Part shown: piece after piece, positions 23,839 to 35,670 of the stretch
Layout: every line of letters starts with the position of its first letter
Numbering within the stretch: position 1 is the first letter of the stretch
Notes under the pieces: generated by a model
The model's input: only the letters and a program-made list of their open reading frames with translations
What the model was told of the DNA's origin: nothing
Database searches by the model: none
Position numbers and translations under genes: made by a program
Assembly: GCF_965363235.1 (NCBI RefSeq)
Contig: NC_134838.1
Coordinates: forward strand, 10,448,441-10,512,440
DNA from: Mytilus galloprovincialis
Lineage: Eukaryota; Mollusca; Bivalvia; Mytilida; Mytilidae
Reading direction: 5' to 3'
Length of the DNA: 64,000 bases

Positions 23839-23862
23839 GAGACACAAATTGTGGAAATCAAG
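23839..23862 (+). CDS. 24-nt micro-exon of an EGF/C-type lectin gene
   Basis: It is preceded by a pyrimidine-rich tract ending TTACAG and followed by the donor GTAGGT. It carries two bases, then DTNCGNQ, then one base (phase 1 in, phase 1 out). The next recognisable exon (25049) also enters at phase 1, so the two join in frame as a cysteine-containing linker ahead of an EGF repeat. The exon is very small, so the support comes from splice sites and phase rather than length. Confidence 0.5.
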
Positions 23863-25048
23863 GTAGGTTAACATCTGTAAATGCATATTGCTTTCAAAAC
23901 ATAATCAGTTTTCGCAGGCGATGACTTTTTAAGCTAATGATCTTTTGATTGAAACACTGCAATCATGTGATATTATTGTTTCAAATCGAAACTGTTTATC
24001 GAACTTTCTGTTGCTTGACTAAGGAATGCTAAATTTTATGATATACATAAATCTATGATGAAGTAGGTGAAATTGAAACATGTGTAATGTTGTGTAATTT
24101 TAAGAATCGTTTTTGTGTGTTTTATTTTCATTTTATAAAATAAAACAAAATATGATAATTAGTCTTTATTTATCTGTACAATATTTTTTTGTTTTAACAC
24201 AGATAATGTTAGAGGAAAAAATGTTTTGACTGCACACAATTTGATAAACGACTTTTACAAACGAAAACGGAATAAAACATATATTTCATTTCGTAAGTAA
24301 GGAGATGTGGTATTTTATACTTATTGACTAGAAATAAGCCATAATCTCAAAGACTTCAAACTTCAGTTTAGTGTAAATACGTCAAAGAAAGAATTAAAAA
24401 GCATGACCTTGTGCAATGCTTGTTGCTGTTAAATATGCATTACTTTTAAATAGACTAGGGGCAGTTGATTTGATATGCTGTGAAGAGACCTGTTTATTAT
24501 GGAAGACTGTTTGCTGCCATCTGAATGTCTCATGTTATTTTTGTGATTTTATTACATTACCATTGACGTATACCGGACATCTCTTTCTATTCATAATAGA
24601 ATAGGAGAAACATTTTTATTATTTAGTTTAATTTCATCAATATCAAAACATATCTAACGAAGGCTACCATAAATACCTATCTGCTGAAGAAACTGAAATT
24701 TAGAAACATGAATGAGCAACCACCATAAACGAATAATATGTACATAAAGAAAGAAATTACAAGTATTGCATTATTCAGAAACATTCACCTATACATTCAT
24801 ACGTTTTTCTGTTACACAGAGTTGGAGATTCTGAAACCGAAGGCTACATGACTATTTTGGGCGATCTTATTACTGCAACTCATTTTCTTTCTGCTTTATT
24901 TAACCACAAAAAGGTTAGAACACAACAACTCACATATTTAAATATGCATATTCAATGTCAGTTGGTCTCCGGCGGAGAGTTGTCTCATTAGCATTCATAC
25001 GACGTCTTCTTATGTTTACATTCAACTACTATATTTATTCTTTTCAAG
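23863..25048 (+). other. Presumed intron with a partial R1 copy
   Basis: AT-rich. It contains a forward R1 core at 24962-25014 (GGAGAGTTGTCTCATTAGCA) immediately before the EGF exon acceptor. No further exon was identified. Confidence 0.5.
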
Positions 25049-25155
25049 TAACGCCATGTTCAAGATTCCCATGTGAACACGGTGGGAATTGTTCGGTAAC
25101 AGACATTAGTTTTTCCTGTACCTGTTTAAACGGATTCTATACCTACCGTCGGTGA
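25049..25155 (+). CDS. EGF-like exon, truncated by minisatellite
   Basis: After acceptor TTTTCAAG, entering at phase 1, the frame reads TPCSRFPCEHGGNCSVTDIS and then FSCTCLNGFYTYRR to a TGA at 25153-25155. The spacing C-x4-C-x5-C-x8-C-x-C plus NGF is that of an EGF-like domain, but the sixth cysteine expected after the GF is missing. From the TATACCTACCGTCGGTGATT stretch onward the DNA is the first unit of a 68-bp minisatellite, so the exon end has been converted into, or was the seed of, that repeat. A GT within CGTCGGTGATT could act as a donor, but its phase does not fit the next exon. The domain would be extracellular and would bind ligand alongside a lectin domain. Confidence 0.7.
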
Positions 25156-27064
25156 TTAACATACGATATAGTGCTATTATATATACCGTCTATCAAGAGT
25201 TTTAGTCTATACCTACTGTTGGTAGTTAACATACAATATAGTGCTCCTGTATACCGTTTATCAACAGTATTTGTCTATACCTACTGTCGATAGTTAACAT
25301 ACAATATAGTGCTCCTATATACCGTCTATCAATACTTTTTTTCTCTACCTACCGTCGGTGGTTAACATATAATACAGTGCACCTATATACTGTATATCAA
25401 CACTATTTTTCTATACATACCGTCGGTGGTTAACATGCCATATAGTACTCCTATATACTGTATATCAACAGTACCTGTCTATAACTACCATCGATGGTTA
25501 ACAAACAATACAGTACTCCTATATACCGTATATCAACAGTATTTGTCTATACCTACCGTCTGTGGTTAACATATAATACAGTACTCCTATATACCGTATA
25601 TCCACAGTATTTGTCTATACCTACCGTCGGTGGTTATCATATAATACAGTGCACCTATATACCGTATATCAACAGTACCTGTCTATACCTACCATCGGTG
25701 GTTAACAAACAATACAGTACTCCTATATACCGTATATCAACAGTATTTGTCTATACCTACCGTCGGTGATTAACATACAATACAGTACTCCTATATACCG
25801 TATATCAACAGTATTTGTCTATACCTACCGTCGGTGGTTATCATATAATACAGTGCACCTATATACCGTATATCAACAGTACCTGTCTATACCTACCATC
25901 GGTGGTTAACAAACAATACAGTACTCCTATATACCGTATATCAACAGTATGTGTCTATACCTACCGTCGGTGATTAACATACAATACAGTACTCCTATAT
26001 ACCGTATATCAACAGTATTTGTCTATACCTACCGTCGGTGGGTAACATACAATATAGTCCTCCTTTATACCGTCTATCGACAGTACCTGTCTATAACTAC
26101 CATCGGTGGTTAACAAGCAATACAGTACTCCTATATACCGTATAACAACAGTATTTGTCTGTACCTACCGTCGGCGGTTAACATACAATACAGTCCTTCT
26201 ATATACCGTCTATCAATACTATTTTTTTTCTACCTACCGTCGGTGATTAACATATAATACAGTGCACCTATATACCGGATATTAATAGTATTTGTCTATA
26301 CCTACCGTCTGTGGTTAACTTACAATACAGTACTCCTATAGACCGTCTATCAACACTATTTTTCTATACCTACCGTCGGTAGTTAACATGACATATAGTA
26401 CTCCGATATACCGTATATTAACAGTACCTGTCTAGACCTACCATCGGTGGTTAGCAAGCAAAACAGTACTTCTATATACCGGCCATCAACAGTATTTTTC
26501 TATACCTACCGTCGGTGGTTAACATACAATACAGTCCTCCTATATACTGTCTATCAACACTATTTTTCTCTACCTACCGTCGGTTTTTACATACAATACA
26601 GTACTCCTATATACCGTATATCAACAGTATTTTTCTATACCTACCGTCGGTGGTTAACATACAATACAGTACTCCTATATGCCGTATATCAACAGTATTT
26701 TTCTATACCTACCGTCGGTGGTTAACATGCAATACAGTACTTCTATATACCGTATATCAACAGTATTTGTCTATACCTACCGTCGGTGGTTAAAATATAA
26801 TACAGTACTCCTATTTACTGTATATCAACACTATTTTTCTAAACCTGCCGTCGGTGGTTAACATGACATATGGTACTCCTATATACCGTATATCAACAGT
26901 ACCTGTCTATACCTACCATCGGTGGTTAACAAGCAATACAGTACTCCTACATGTATATACCGTATATCAACAGTATTTGTCTATACCTATCGTCGGTGGT
27001 TAACATATAATACAGTACTCCTATATACCGTATATCAACAGTATTTGTCTACACCTACCGTCTT
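25132..27064 (+). repeat. 68-bp minisatellite, about 28 units, with 204-bp higher-order period
   Basis: A direct tandem repeat whose unit reads, in pieces, TATACCGTATATCAACAGTA, TTTGTCTATACCTACCGTCG, GTGGTTAACATACAATACAG and TACTCCTA. Units vary at fixed positions (GTCGGTGG or ATCGGTGG, TTTGTC or ACCTGTC, TACTCC or GCACC). Between about 25.62 and 26.04 kb the variants recur as a trimer, so the same variant unit reappears every 204 bp. Long open frames across it reflect the repeat and not genes. The first unit overlaps the coding end of the EGF exon. A looser relative (CCTCGGTAGTTAAC, CCTCGATGGTTAAC) lies at 27.91-27.95 kb. Confidence 0.95.
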
Positions 27065-28584
27065 ATTTTATAAAGTGCTACTTCAAGTGTGATGTACACA
27101 GTTTTAAAACTTTTACAATAAACTTATCCTGCTTTCAATCCCCCTCCTCCTGCCCGTCACGTGTGAGCAAGTGGCAGGTGGCAAAAGGCCAGAAGGAATA
27201 TGTTTGATATTATATAAATAAATTCTATACATCTTATATGCCTCATGACTTGTGTTTACCTGTTAATTTGTGCAAATGAAGAAAATAAATTTGGCGCAAA
27301 GAAATAAAAACAAATAGGCGCTAATTAAGTGCAGATTGGCGCAAATGGAAAAAGCCGAAGCAAATATAATCTTTTCTCGTATCAGATCAAATTGGTGTTT
27401 TCTTTCTTTTTTCGTTCAGTTTCATCTAGTCCATTTGTTCATTTGACTCTGTCTCTCCATCACGACTAGGATGCATTTTAATTTATGATGTAAAGTCGTT
27501 CAGGTTTTTGTTTTATTATATAAAAAAAAAAGAAGATTAGCATGATTGCCAATGAGACAACTCTCTAAATGAGACAAAGTGACACCGGAATTAACTATAA
27601 AAAAACCTGTAACAGATCACGGTACGCTCACGGTACAGATGTCTGTAAATTCAGAAATTAATGCGAGGTTTTTATTATTGCGACATTAATTAAGACTCGC
27701 ATTTTGAAATATTGCGTTTTTTACTGTATTGTACATATCTCAATTCCATTCCATTCAATTCAATTTTATTTATTTTTTAATTTTCAGCAGAAAACAGTAT
27801 TTCTAACAATTAAATTGAATTAATTTGATATGACGTTGACACACGGTAATCACTCTCATGTTTTTATTTACATCGCTGTCAACCATCCGGTAAAGATGAA
27901 TATTCATTACTACCCTCGGTAGTTAACGTCCCTCGATGGTTAACTTTAAGTGCCTACCGTATAGAGTGAACCCCCTAAATAAAATAATACTGTGTTCTTG
28001 ACGACTTCCCACCGCGATGATCGATAGAAAAGATATTTTGCTATATAGTATGCTGACTATATAGTATGTTAACAACAAATTATCCACTACAAGCATTAGC
28101 CTTTCAAAAAGGCTAATCGACTCTCAGCTGATGAAAATGGAAAATGCTCTCGCTTTGTAGATTTATTCATTTACTAGAATAGCCACGTGCATCAATCAAC
28201 AAATTTTACCACACACGTGAGGTCACACGTTTTGAAGTAGTATAATTATATCGTTTAACGTTGTTGTTTACGAAACTCCAGAAGATTAGACTATTTATCG
28301 ATAAAAGTTACCTGTGTACCAATATCATGAATATGCATGATTAATGACCAGGCAAAATCTAATTGCTAAAATAGAGAGGACAAATCCGATACTCTACGGG
28401 ATTGAAGGACATTTACTAGGTTTGGATTGTCCTAACCAATCAATAAACTTTAATTATTCACGTCTCGTAATATCTTCCAATCAGATAGCACTGACTGTCC
28501 ATCGTTCAATTCTTAATATCGACTCCCAGGAGTCGATAAAAAGAGATTCTGAAGCTTTTTATGTCCCTCTCTGGAACGCGGCGT
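27065..28584. other. Non-coding with R1 fragment
   Basis: It contains a reverse R1 core at 27535-27605 (GATTGCCAATGAGACAACTC) and two isolated minisatellite-like motifs at 27.91-27.95 kb. No exon of the lectin gene is recognised here. Confidence 0.5.
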
Positions 28585-29060
28585 AGGAGTAGGTCCGGTA
28601 AGGACCGATTTTGGCCTCAAATGTCAGGTTTACCTGAAGAAAGATTTCGAGCACTTTTTAAGCACTTAAGTGTCTATTTCATTTGAATCAATTACGTAAT
28701 GTGAAAGATTTTAACTGATTTAGTCTTTAAAAACGATCCGATTTAAGCTCAAATATGAAAAATCTACCAAATATGCCGAAAAATGTCACTTTTCAGATGT
28801 TTTTTGTCAAAAATGAAAGTGGCCGCATCCGTTTTCATCCTAAACCTTTATATATGTTATGTATTATGGTAAAATGGTATATGTTATGTATTATGGTAAA
28901 ATGGTACCCGATATATGTGCATTGTATTGTCAAAAACAGCCCATATTTATGTAGCAGAAGTATTCTACTGTCCAATAAATAACTAAAATTTTACATTTTA
29001 ACAATTTTGTAAAACTGCTATATTTTGGGGCCAAAAAGGGGTCTTACTGGCCCTACTCCT
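28585..29060. mobile_element. MITE of about 476 bp with AGGAGTAGG ends
   Basis: The left end AGGAGTAGGTCCGGTAAGGA, followed by TTTTGGCCTCAAAT, is mirrored by the right end, which on the other strand reads AGGAGTAGGGCCAGTAAGAC, then TTTTTGGCCCCAAA. The inverted repeats extend over about 40 bp with some mismatches. An internal 29-bp direct repeat (ATGTTATGTATTATGGTAAA) occurs twice at 28852-28905. There is no coding capacity, so it is a non-autonomous DNA element. Confidence 0.8.
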
Positions 29061-31384
29061 TTAAGTTTTACTTTTAAGGACTTATTGAAACATCCTTGGA
29101 GACAGTAAACTTTTATATGGATTGTTCATTCTGCTTGAATACTTCAATTACTCATTTATTATAACATTTCTATCATAAATGAGTGAAAGTTACCCGATAA
29201 TTTTTTATTAATTGGCCTGAAAAGTTGAAATTTTGAGGAAATGAGAGGTATAAATGGACCAAAAGAGACCTTATGAAGACAAAGAGGTCAATTAGTGCTA
29301 CTTATCATCCTGAAGTCATCTTTTGTATCATTTTCACCTGTTTGTATGCAGATGAGATAAATATTTGATCATTTATTGGTTCATACTATATTCTATCATG
29401 ATGCGGCTTGGTTTGGATTTTTGGGAGAAATTTTGCTCAAAGCGCTGTAGATGTGGTCTTACATTGTACTATACTTTTCTCAAACTATTGAACTGATTAT
29501 GGCAAAACTTGACAGGTATGCTTGAAATAACCAGTATTACAAATGAAAACAGTCACATTCAGTTTATTCAACAAAAATGTCTTCTTTAATACAAAAACTG
29601 AGTGCGTAAATTTTTGATAAACCCTCAAGTACATTAATGATGAAGTAAATGGTAAATATTCTGATTTTAGTTTTTACATTTACACATGACCTCATCAGAT
29701 ATTAAAGAGAAGATGCAAGGTTTTAAGAATACAATAGTTTTGAATAAGGCATTATTTTTCATAGGTGCTGCACTTGAATTTTATATATAAGCACTGGAAA
29801 TTGAGATCATCATGGTCATTGAATCTAAATTTTACTTTTTTAATAATGATGGTAAAATACAACAGATTAATAAAGTTCATTACAGATACATTTAGTTGTT
29901 GTTACTAAAATACTTTGAAAGCTCATCCCCATCCTTTAATTGATTGATTGATTGTCAAAAATATGTTAGAAGAAAACAAAAGAAAAAAAATCATTAGAAA
30001 AACAATTAGGTCTTTCCTCGTGTAGGGGAAAGACCCTTAATTAAATAGACACACTTTTGGATCAGTGCTTTGTATTTACTATTAATTCATTTATGCAACA
30101 ATTGTCACTTGTGAATCTGGATAACAAAACATGTGGTTCCTGGCAACGAATAAATTTTAATTGGAGTGACAGTTTAATTTGAAGTTATGGTGTTTCCTAA
30201 GTGGTGCAGATGATAAGCTCAACATCATTTTGATATGATTTCTCGGGCTTGGATGTACGACTGTATATAATTTTCCTGTTAAACAAACCGCTTATCTTGA
30301 AATGAAGTAAAATTTTGAATATTGTACAATATATTATACTTTAGATAATTGTCGAAAATGAAGAAAATTTCAGGTTATTTTAAAAACTTAAAGGTTTCTC
30401 ACAGTTGACTATCTGAATTTAATACCAACTGGAAATTAAGTCTCCTTGTCACCTACTAAACTTATCCACCATAAATCTAAATGAAAACTATTTGCAATGT
30501 GTAAGATCAGTTAATAATGTAGCGTTTGGTTTGATGAAAATCCCAGATGAATTGAAGACATTGTTAATACTAGTATTTGAATTTAATCCCAAATGAAAAG
30601 TGTAGTTTTTCTTCACCTTAATTTTTTTTAAAGCGTTACAATTGAAAACAATAAACCTAGTAATTGAAAAAAATCCCATTCCAATTTGAAAATATTAAAA
30701 ATATTTGGTAATGGATATACTAAAATCAAAGGTCATTTGAAAAGCTAAATACAAATTTTATAGTTGACTATCTGAATTTAATCATACCTATATCTGAATA
30801 TTCTAATGTTTTCACCTATTTGTTAAGTTGATAACATTTGACAGCAAACAATCTTAATGACAATACGCTTAGCAATTTGTAAGACCAGTATATAATGAAA
30901 AAGTCAAGTGTTATGAAAATCCCATATGTTCGAAAAAGTAATGATCATTTTGAAAGATAAGAGGTTGATATTTTGTTTTTCAAATTAGGAAGCATTAATT
31001 TTATTTTACGTACTATTTTAAGTATCACCAGTCGGCTAAATCGTTTTTTTTTTTAGGTTTTGTTCTTTTTGCAACATTTTTATTCCAATTATCATCCGCA
31101 TTTAAACGAAGGCAGGACCCTTGTTTCCCTCCCCTGCACCTGTTCATCCCAAATTTTAAAAAAAAAATCAAAATACAGGATGTTTTGTTATATTTTGGTA
31201 TACGTAAATACATAAAACAAGCTTTTCTTCTGAGTTTTTTTTTAAACTATCATACTTTTATATATCTACTATTCTACATTCAGATATTTAAAAAATATTC
31301 AAACAAAATTACTTATCCATTCAAACTTAAAAGGATTATTTTATAACAGATTTTGAATACATGGGATCATTCATTTTATTTAAG
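29061..31384. other. Non-coding, with weak internal repeats
   Basis: A perfect hairpin (GGTCTTTCC, 9-base loop region, GGAAAGACC) sits at 30009-30036. The phrase AGTTGACTATCTGAATTTAA occurs at 30403 and again at 30763, followed by loosely similar sequence, which indicates an old direct duplication of about 360 bp. No gene is recognised. Confidence 0.5.
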
Positions 31385-32778
31385 CCCCAGTCTCACTAGA
31401 CCACGATCGCACCACGCTCACCGCAATCTAAAATAAATTTAAATCGTGGCGAGGTCGCGGTATGAGCGGCATGAAAATGTAAATTTTCGTTGCTTTCACG
31501 ATGTTACTACGTCCTCTCTACGCTTCTGCAAAGATCCCGCTACGATTATACCACGTTCTCACCTCGCTTATTCTCCGACCTCACTACGCTTATCAAGATC
31601 TTTCTACGCTCTTCACGTTCTCACTACGACCATACCACGACTTATCCGATTGCAACACGATCTTGCTGCGATTATAACACGTTCTTACCACGATTATACT
31701 ACGTTCATTGCGCGATCTCACTACGTTCTCAGCAATAACGTCAACATCGTGTTCCATATCAATACAGTTCAATTCCTTCTGTTTCTGATTAAATCGTAGA
31801 TTTCTCGGAAACAATACAGTCATGCCACCAAAATCTACCAGAACACGTGGGCATGGTGGTAGGAGTTGATGTAGAGGTAGAGGGAGCAAAGTAACGAATC
31901 CTGATCAAGCAGAGATGTCGGACCGACCAATCCAACCTAACTTACAACCTATTGCTGGTCCATATAGCTCAATGACGATATTTTAGTGAACGATAGCAGA
32001 GATGACATAGATGTATCTATATATATAGGAAGATGTGGTATGAGTGCCAATGAGACAACTCTCCATCAAAGTAACAATTTATAAAAGTAAACCATTATAG
32101 GCCAAGGTACGGCCTTCAACACAGTGCCTTGGCCCACATCAATCAGCACGTTATAAAGGACCCAAAATATTGCTAGTGTTAAACCATTTAAACGGGAAAA
32201 CCAACGGTCTAATCTATATAAAAACGAGAAGCATGGTTGAGCCGTTAGAGCAAATGGATAGTTTCATTCAAACAAACAAAATCTTGGGAGCTGTTTTTAT
32301 ATATTTTATGAGAAAGATGGTCGTAGTGTGAACGCAGTCAGGTCGTAAGAAGAGCGTGATGAGGACGGCAAGGGCGTGCTAGAATCGTACTAGGGTCGTG
32401 AACAGCGTGGTGTAGTCGTAGTGGAAGCGTAGTTGGGTCGCAGTGAGAACGTGATGGTCGTCGTGAGGTCGTGATAACGTCGCTGTGCGATCGTAGCGCA
32501 GTCTCTCCGAATAGAATCACGTTTTCGCCACGCTCTCGCTACGATTGTACTACGATATGAGTGCGCTCTAACTACGCTTCTACTACGACCTGATTTCACC
32601 ACGACCGCACCACGATTGTTTTGAACATGTTCAAAGTTGGCCACCATCTCCACGATCTTGAAGACCTCACCACGACCGTGATACGACCTTACTGCAATCT
32701 ACACGATCGCACTACGATCATCAAAATTTGCATGTTTTTCACAGATCGTAGTGCGATCGTGGCCTAGTGGGACTAGGG
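31385..32778. mobile_element. TIR element built of CACGATC-type repeats (1.39 kb)
   Basis: The left end CCCCAGTCTCACTAGACCAC, then GATCGCACCACG, is mirrored at the right end, which on the other strand reads CCCTAGTCCCACTAGGCCAC, then GATCGCACTACG. The flanks TTTAAG (left) and TATAAG (right) may be a decayed target duplication. The outer arms (31385-31790 and 32310-32778) are a degenerate array of about 10-12-bp ACNACG(A/T)TC units. They give arginine/serine/threonine-rich open frames that are not genes. The centre carries an R1 repeat. It is a non-autonomous element of unknown superfamily. Confidence 0.75.
32030..32245 (-). repeat. R1 repeat, reverse copy inside the TIR element
   Basis: GAAGATGTGGTATGAGTGCC, then AAACCATTATAGGCCAAGGT, then CCAACGGTCTAATCTATATA. 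It is a later insertion into the 31.4-32.8-kb element. Confidence 0.8.
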
Positions 32779-33809
32779 TATAAGATAAAATAAAATTGCA
32801 TGATACATAGCCCAGTAGTCATCACGTTTGTGGTGACCTGAAATAGTATTGATATGTTCGTTTTCTATAAATTTACCGTTTTTAAAATGTAAAAAATAAT
32901 CGAAATACTAACTTACAGGATTATCCAAATCCAAACCCAAAGAACAGCCTCCTATCGAAAATCAAAGATATCTACCAATGCCAATTTTTTCATATTATTT
33001 TGGGCCTTATATGAAGATGTTTTAAAAAAATTTAATCAGCAAATTTAGGGCACACTCGGTATAAAACCCTAGAGAACACGTGATATATAATGCACAATTG
33101 TCTCTGCTATCAAAATGCGATTTTTTTAAATATTGACGAAACACTTAAAAGTCGTCTTTTTTTCCAAAATTAATAATGTTATCTCTATTGACGTTTTAGC
33201 TTTATCAATTTCAAGAAAAGAGAAAAAAAAATAATGTTGTGATAATTGTTTGAAAGCTAGTAATCTGAACCAGTGTTTGCAAGATTGTTCTTAGTACTGC
33301 TTCCATTTAAGTTTACACAGCCTCCATTACAACGTATACTTAGTATGACATTCAAACCTTAAAGAAAATGCATAAACATATTTTCGTTCCTAACCAATAC
33401 TCTAATTAAAATTAAGTCTAACCAGATATCTTATGAAATTCATTTAAAAGTCACATCAGTAAGTGATAACCCCCCTACCCACCCCCCCTAAAAAAACCAA
33501 AAAAAAACAACAATACGTGGCGGGAGAAGGTTATCATTATTGGTGTGGATATAATAACTTGTTAGGACTAACTACTCGCTTATTTGACATAGGATACTAA
33601 CTGTTCAACACAAACCCAAATAATTATTTCCGCTTGCTATACCAAGATTTTTTCATAATTATGTATTTTATTTTTATAAACAAAAGTTGTGTGCAGAAGT
33701 GATGAAGATAGTGTTGTTTGTCATCATATATTACTATGATTACATCCTAAAACAAAATACTAATTTATTGTTTGCGTTTGTTTCTTAAAATTTGATATAT
33801 ATTTTACAG
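32779..33809 (+). other. Presumed intron, no feature seen
   Basis: AT-rich DNA ending in the pyrimidine tract and acceptor (TATTTTACAG) of the lectin exon at 33810. A C-rich and A-rich patch lies at 33470-33510. Confidence 0.5.
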
Positions 33810-33895
33810 CTCCATGTGAAAGTGGATGGTTTTATCTTCCAGGTTCAAATTGCTATTTCTTCAGCCCAACAGCCAATGACTGGGAAGATGCCCGG
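33810..33895 (+). CDS. C-type lectin domain, first exon
   Basis: After the acceptor TTTTACAG, entering at phase 1, the exon reads PCESGWFYLPGSNCYFFSPT and then ANDWEDAR, followed by donor GTAGTA at phase 0. C-x-x-GW-x(6)-CY-F followed by W-x-x-A is the standard start of a C-type lectin-like domain (CTLD): the first disulphide Cys pair and the helix-1 segment. The expected middle CTLD exon (about 30-40 residues with the GGHL/EI block) is not visible before 35671. The entry phase equals that of the EGF exon, so an EGF-CTLD architecture is likely. The role would be extracellular carbohydrate or pathogen recognition, inferred from the family. Confidence 0.8.
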
Positions 33896-34229
33896 GTAGT
33901 ACCTTTAGATAAAATATTACTGTTGTCAAATAAAATAAGTAGAATACATAGAAACGTGCTTGTATATTAATATTGCATAGTTCATTTTTACACACATATT
34001 TGTATATAGCAACATAAATAATTGCAGAACTAACCGTATTATTGACATTACAATTTATCTTGTATATGTAACGTTACCACTATGTATTAGGCCCTAACAT
34101 TTATCTGTAATAGTTGATTATTATTTGGAAAGACTCTTTTGAAGAGAATTTATTGCCGTTGTAACATATGTAATCGGAATCGTTAAATTACAACCTGCTT
34201 TGTCTATTCGAGTCATAATGAAAGTATAA

Positions 34230-34600
34230 GAATAAAAATGAGAATGGAAATGGGGAAAGTGTCAAAGAGAGAACAACCCGACCAATTAAAGAGCAGAAAG
34301 CAGCACAAGGCCACCAATGGTTCTTCAACACAGCGAGAAAATCCCACACCCGAAGGCGGTCTTTAGCTGTCCATTAAACAATAATGTACATTAGTTCAGC
34401 GAAAATGGACGACACACTCAACTCCGAAACATATAAATAAATCAAAATGTAAAAAAACATTCAAGACTATCAACGTTCAGAAGTTCCTGATCTGGGACAG
34501 GCGCAAAAGTGCGGTGGGGTTATTTATGTTTTGTGAGATCTCAACCCTCCTCCATTCCTATACCTCGTTTGGTGGTGCGCCTGTCAGATGCGGAAAGTAC
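34230..34600 (+). repeat. Dispersed repeat R2, long copy
   Basis: GAATGGAAATGGGGAAAGTG, then GAACAACCCGACCAATTAAA, then GGCCACCAATGGTTCTTCAA, and later CTGGGACAGGCGCAAAAGTG. It is a mussel dispersed repeat inserted in the intron between CTLD exons. Confidence 0.75.
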
Positions 34601-35034
34601 AGATAAGGTAATAGGTAACAGGTGAATATACTATTGGTATCGGTAGCGGACTAGACCCGGAACTTCTTAATTATTGGCAATATTAATTACGTTGAAAACA
34701 AAAGGGCCTGGAGTGGTGTAATTTTTAATCTACACCTTTGTACTATATTAGTTATATATAAAGTTGAATTCTGTGATTCGTCGTTTTTACGTGATGACGG
34801 CTGACAAATTGGACCTCGTAATTTTAGTATTATAGATTGATAAACTATTTATCCGTTGCGTTTTTAGTATACGCACTCTTCCAAAATAATACAATATTTA
34901 ATGAATTTGGCGCGCTTTGTACGTTTCAAAGAAGTACAGACAATGACGTTACGTCATAGTACATTTCATCGCATCAGAGTAGAAAAGACAATGGCTTAAA
35001 AGTGGCCCCGTGGCACTGAACGGAGTAAGAAAAA

Positions 35035-35178
35035 ATGGCCCAAAAGTGGCCCATGACACAGAGATGGTTAAAAGAATTTCTTTTTGAATTTGCCAATTGG
35101 AAGGATAGAAAATCGGACAAACGACTATCTTCATTTTTAATTAAAACAGAACTTGAATATTTTGAACACAAACGTTAA
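35035..35178 (+). CDS. Small uncharacterised ORF (47 aa)
   Basis: ATG at 35035 to TAA at 35178. The peptide is hydrophilic and helix-prone (TQRWLKEFLFEFANWKDRKS, then KTELEYFEHKR). It does not continue the lectin frame and has no recognised domain. It could be a relic of a mobile element or a chance frame. Confidence 0.2.
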   Translation: MAQKWPMTQRWLKEFLFEFANWKDRKSDKRLSSFLIKTELEYFEHKR

Positions 35179-35404
35179 TTTTTGAACACGTCTCTAAGCA
35201 TGAACATACATACGTTAATAAATAAATTTGGTGTTTTTACTGTCTTCTGATTGGTTAAAATTATTAGTTTTATTTTCAATGTTGTCAATTTTGATGGCGA
35301 CACGCCCACTCTGACGTTGTGTATTCATACGCCAACATGTGTGTACGTTGTTATTGTTAATATACATAATATAAAAAGTTCGTTGAGCCTTATTTTTGAT
35401 AGAA

Positions 35405-35585
35405 ATTTATTTATAATGAATGGCAATAATTTATTTTGATTTTATTGAACCATAAAACTAATTTTTGACTCTACACATTTTACATAATCCTCTTCGCGGA
35501 TTATTCAATGTGAAGAGTCAAAAATTAGTTTTATGGTTCAATAAATTCAAAATAGATAATAGCCATTCATTAAATATATTAAACA
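35405..35585. repeat. Fold-back inverted repeat, about 85-bp arms
   Basis: The left arm ATTGAACCATAAAACTAATT (from about 35446), then TTTGACTCTACACATT, is repeated in reverse complement from about 35498 (AGAGTCAAAAATTAGTTTTA, then TGGTTCAATAAA). The arms extend outward to ATGAATGGC (35417) and GCCATTCAT (35561), with a loop of only about 10 bp around CTCTTCGCGG. The transcript would form a long hairpin. It is possibly a small fold-back MITE. Confidence 0.8.
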
Positions 35586-35670
35586 TTTGGTGTACAAGTT
35601 TTGAACGCGTCAGCCGTCCGTTATATTTACAGTGCGCAGTCATTGATTTCAATTTTGATTTCATTCAAAG

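Noticed and set aside
25132..27064. CRISPR-like array or coding repeats in the 25-27 kb tandem region
   Set aside because: Units are contiguous 68-bp repeats with no unique spacers, in eukaryotic DNA. Several frames stay open only because the unit lacks stops in them, so these are not genes.
28755..28982. 75-codon frame with a repeated MLCIMVKWY segment
   Set aside because: It lies wholly inside the AGGAGTAGG MITE, and the repeat is a 29-bp DNA duplication.
31446..32653. Arg/Ser/Thr-rich open frames at 31.4-31.9 and 32.3-32.65 kb
   Set aside because: They are translations of the degenerate ACNACGATC array, present on both strands at once, so not proteins.
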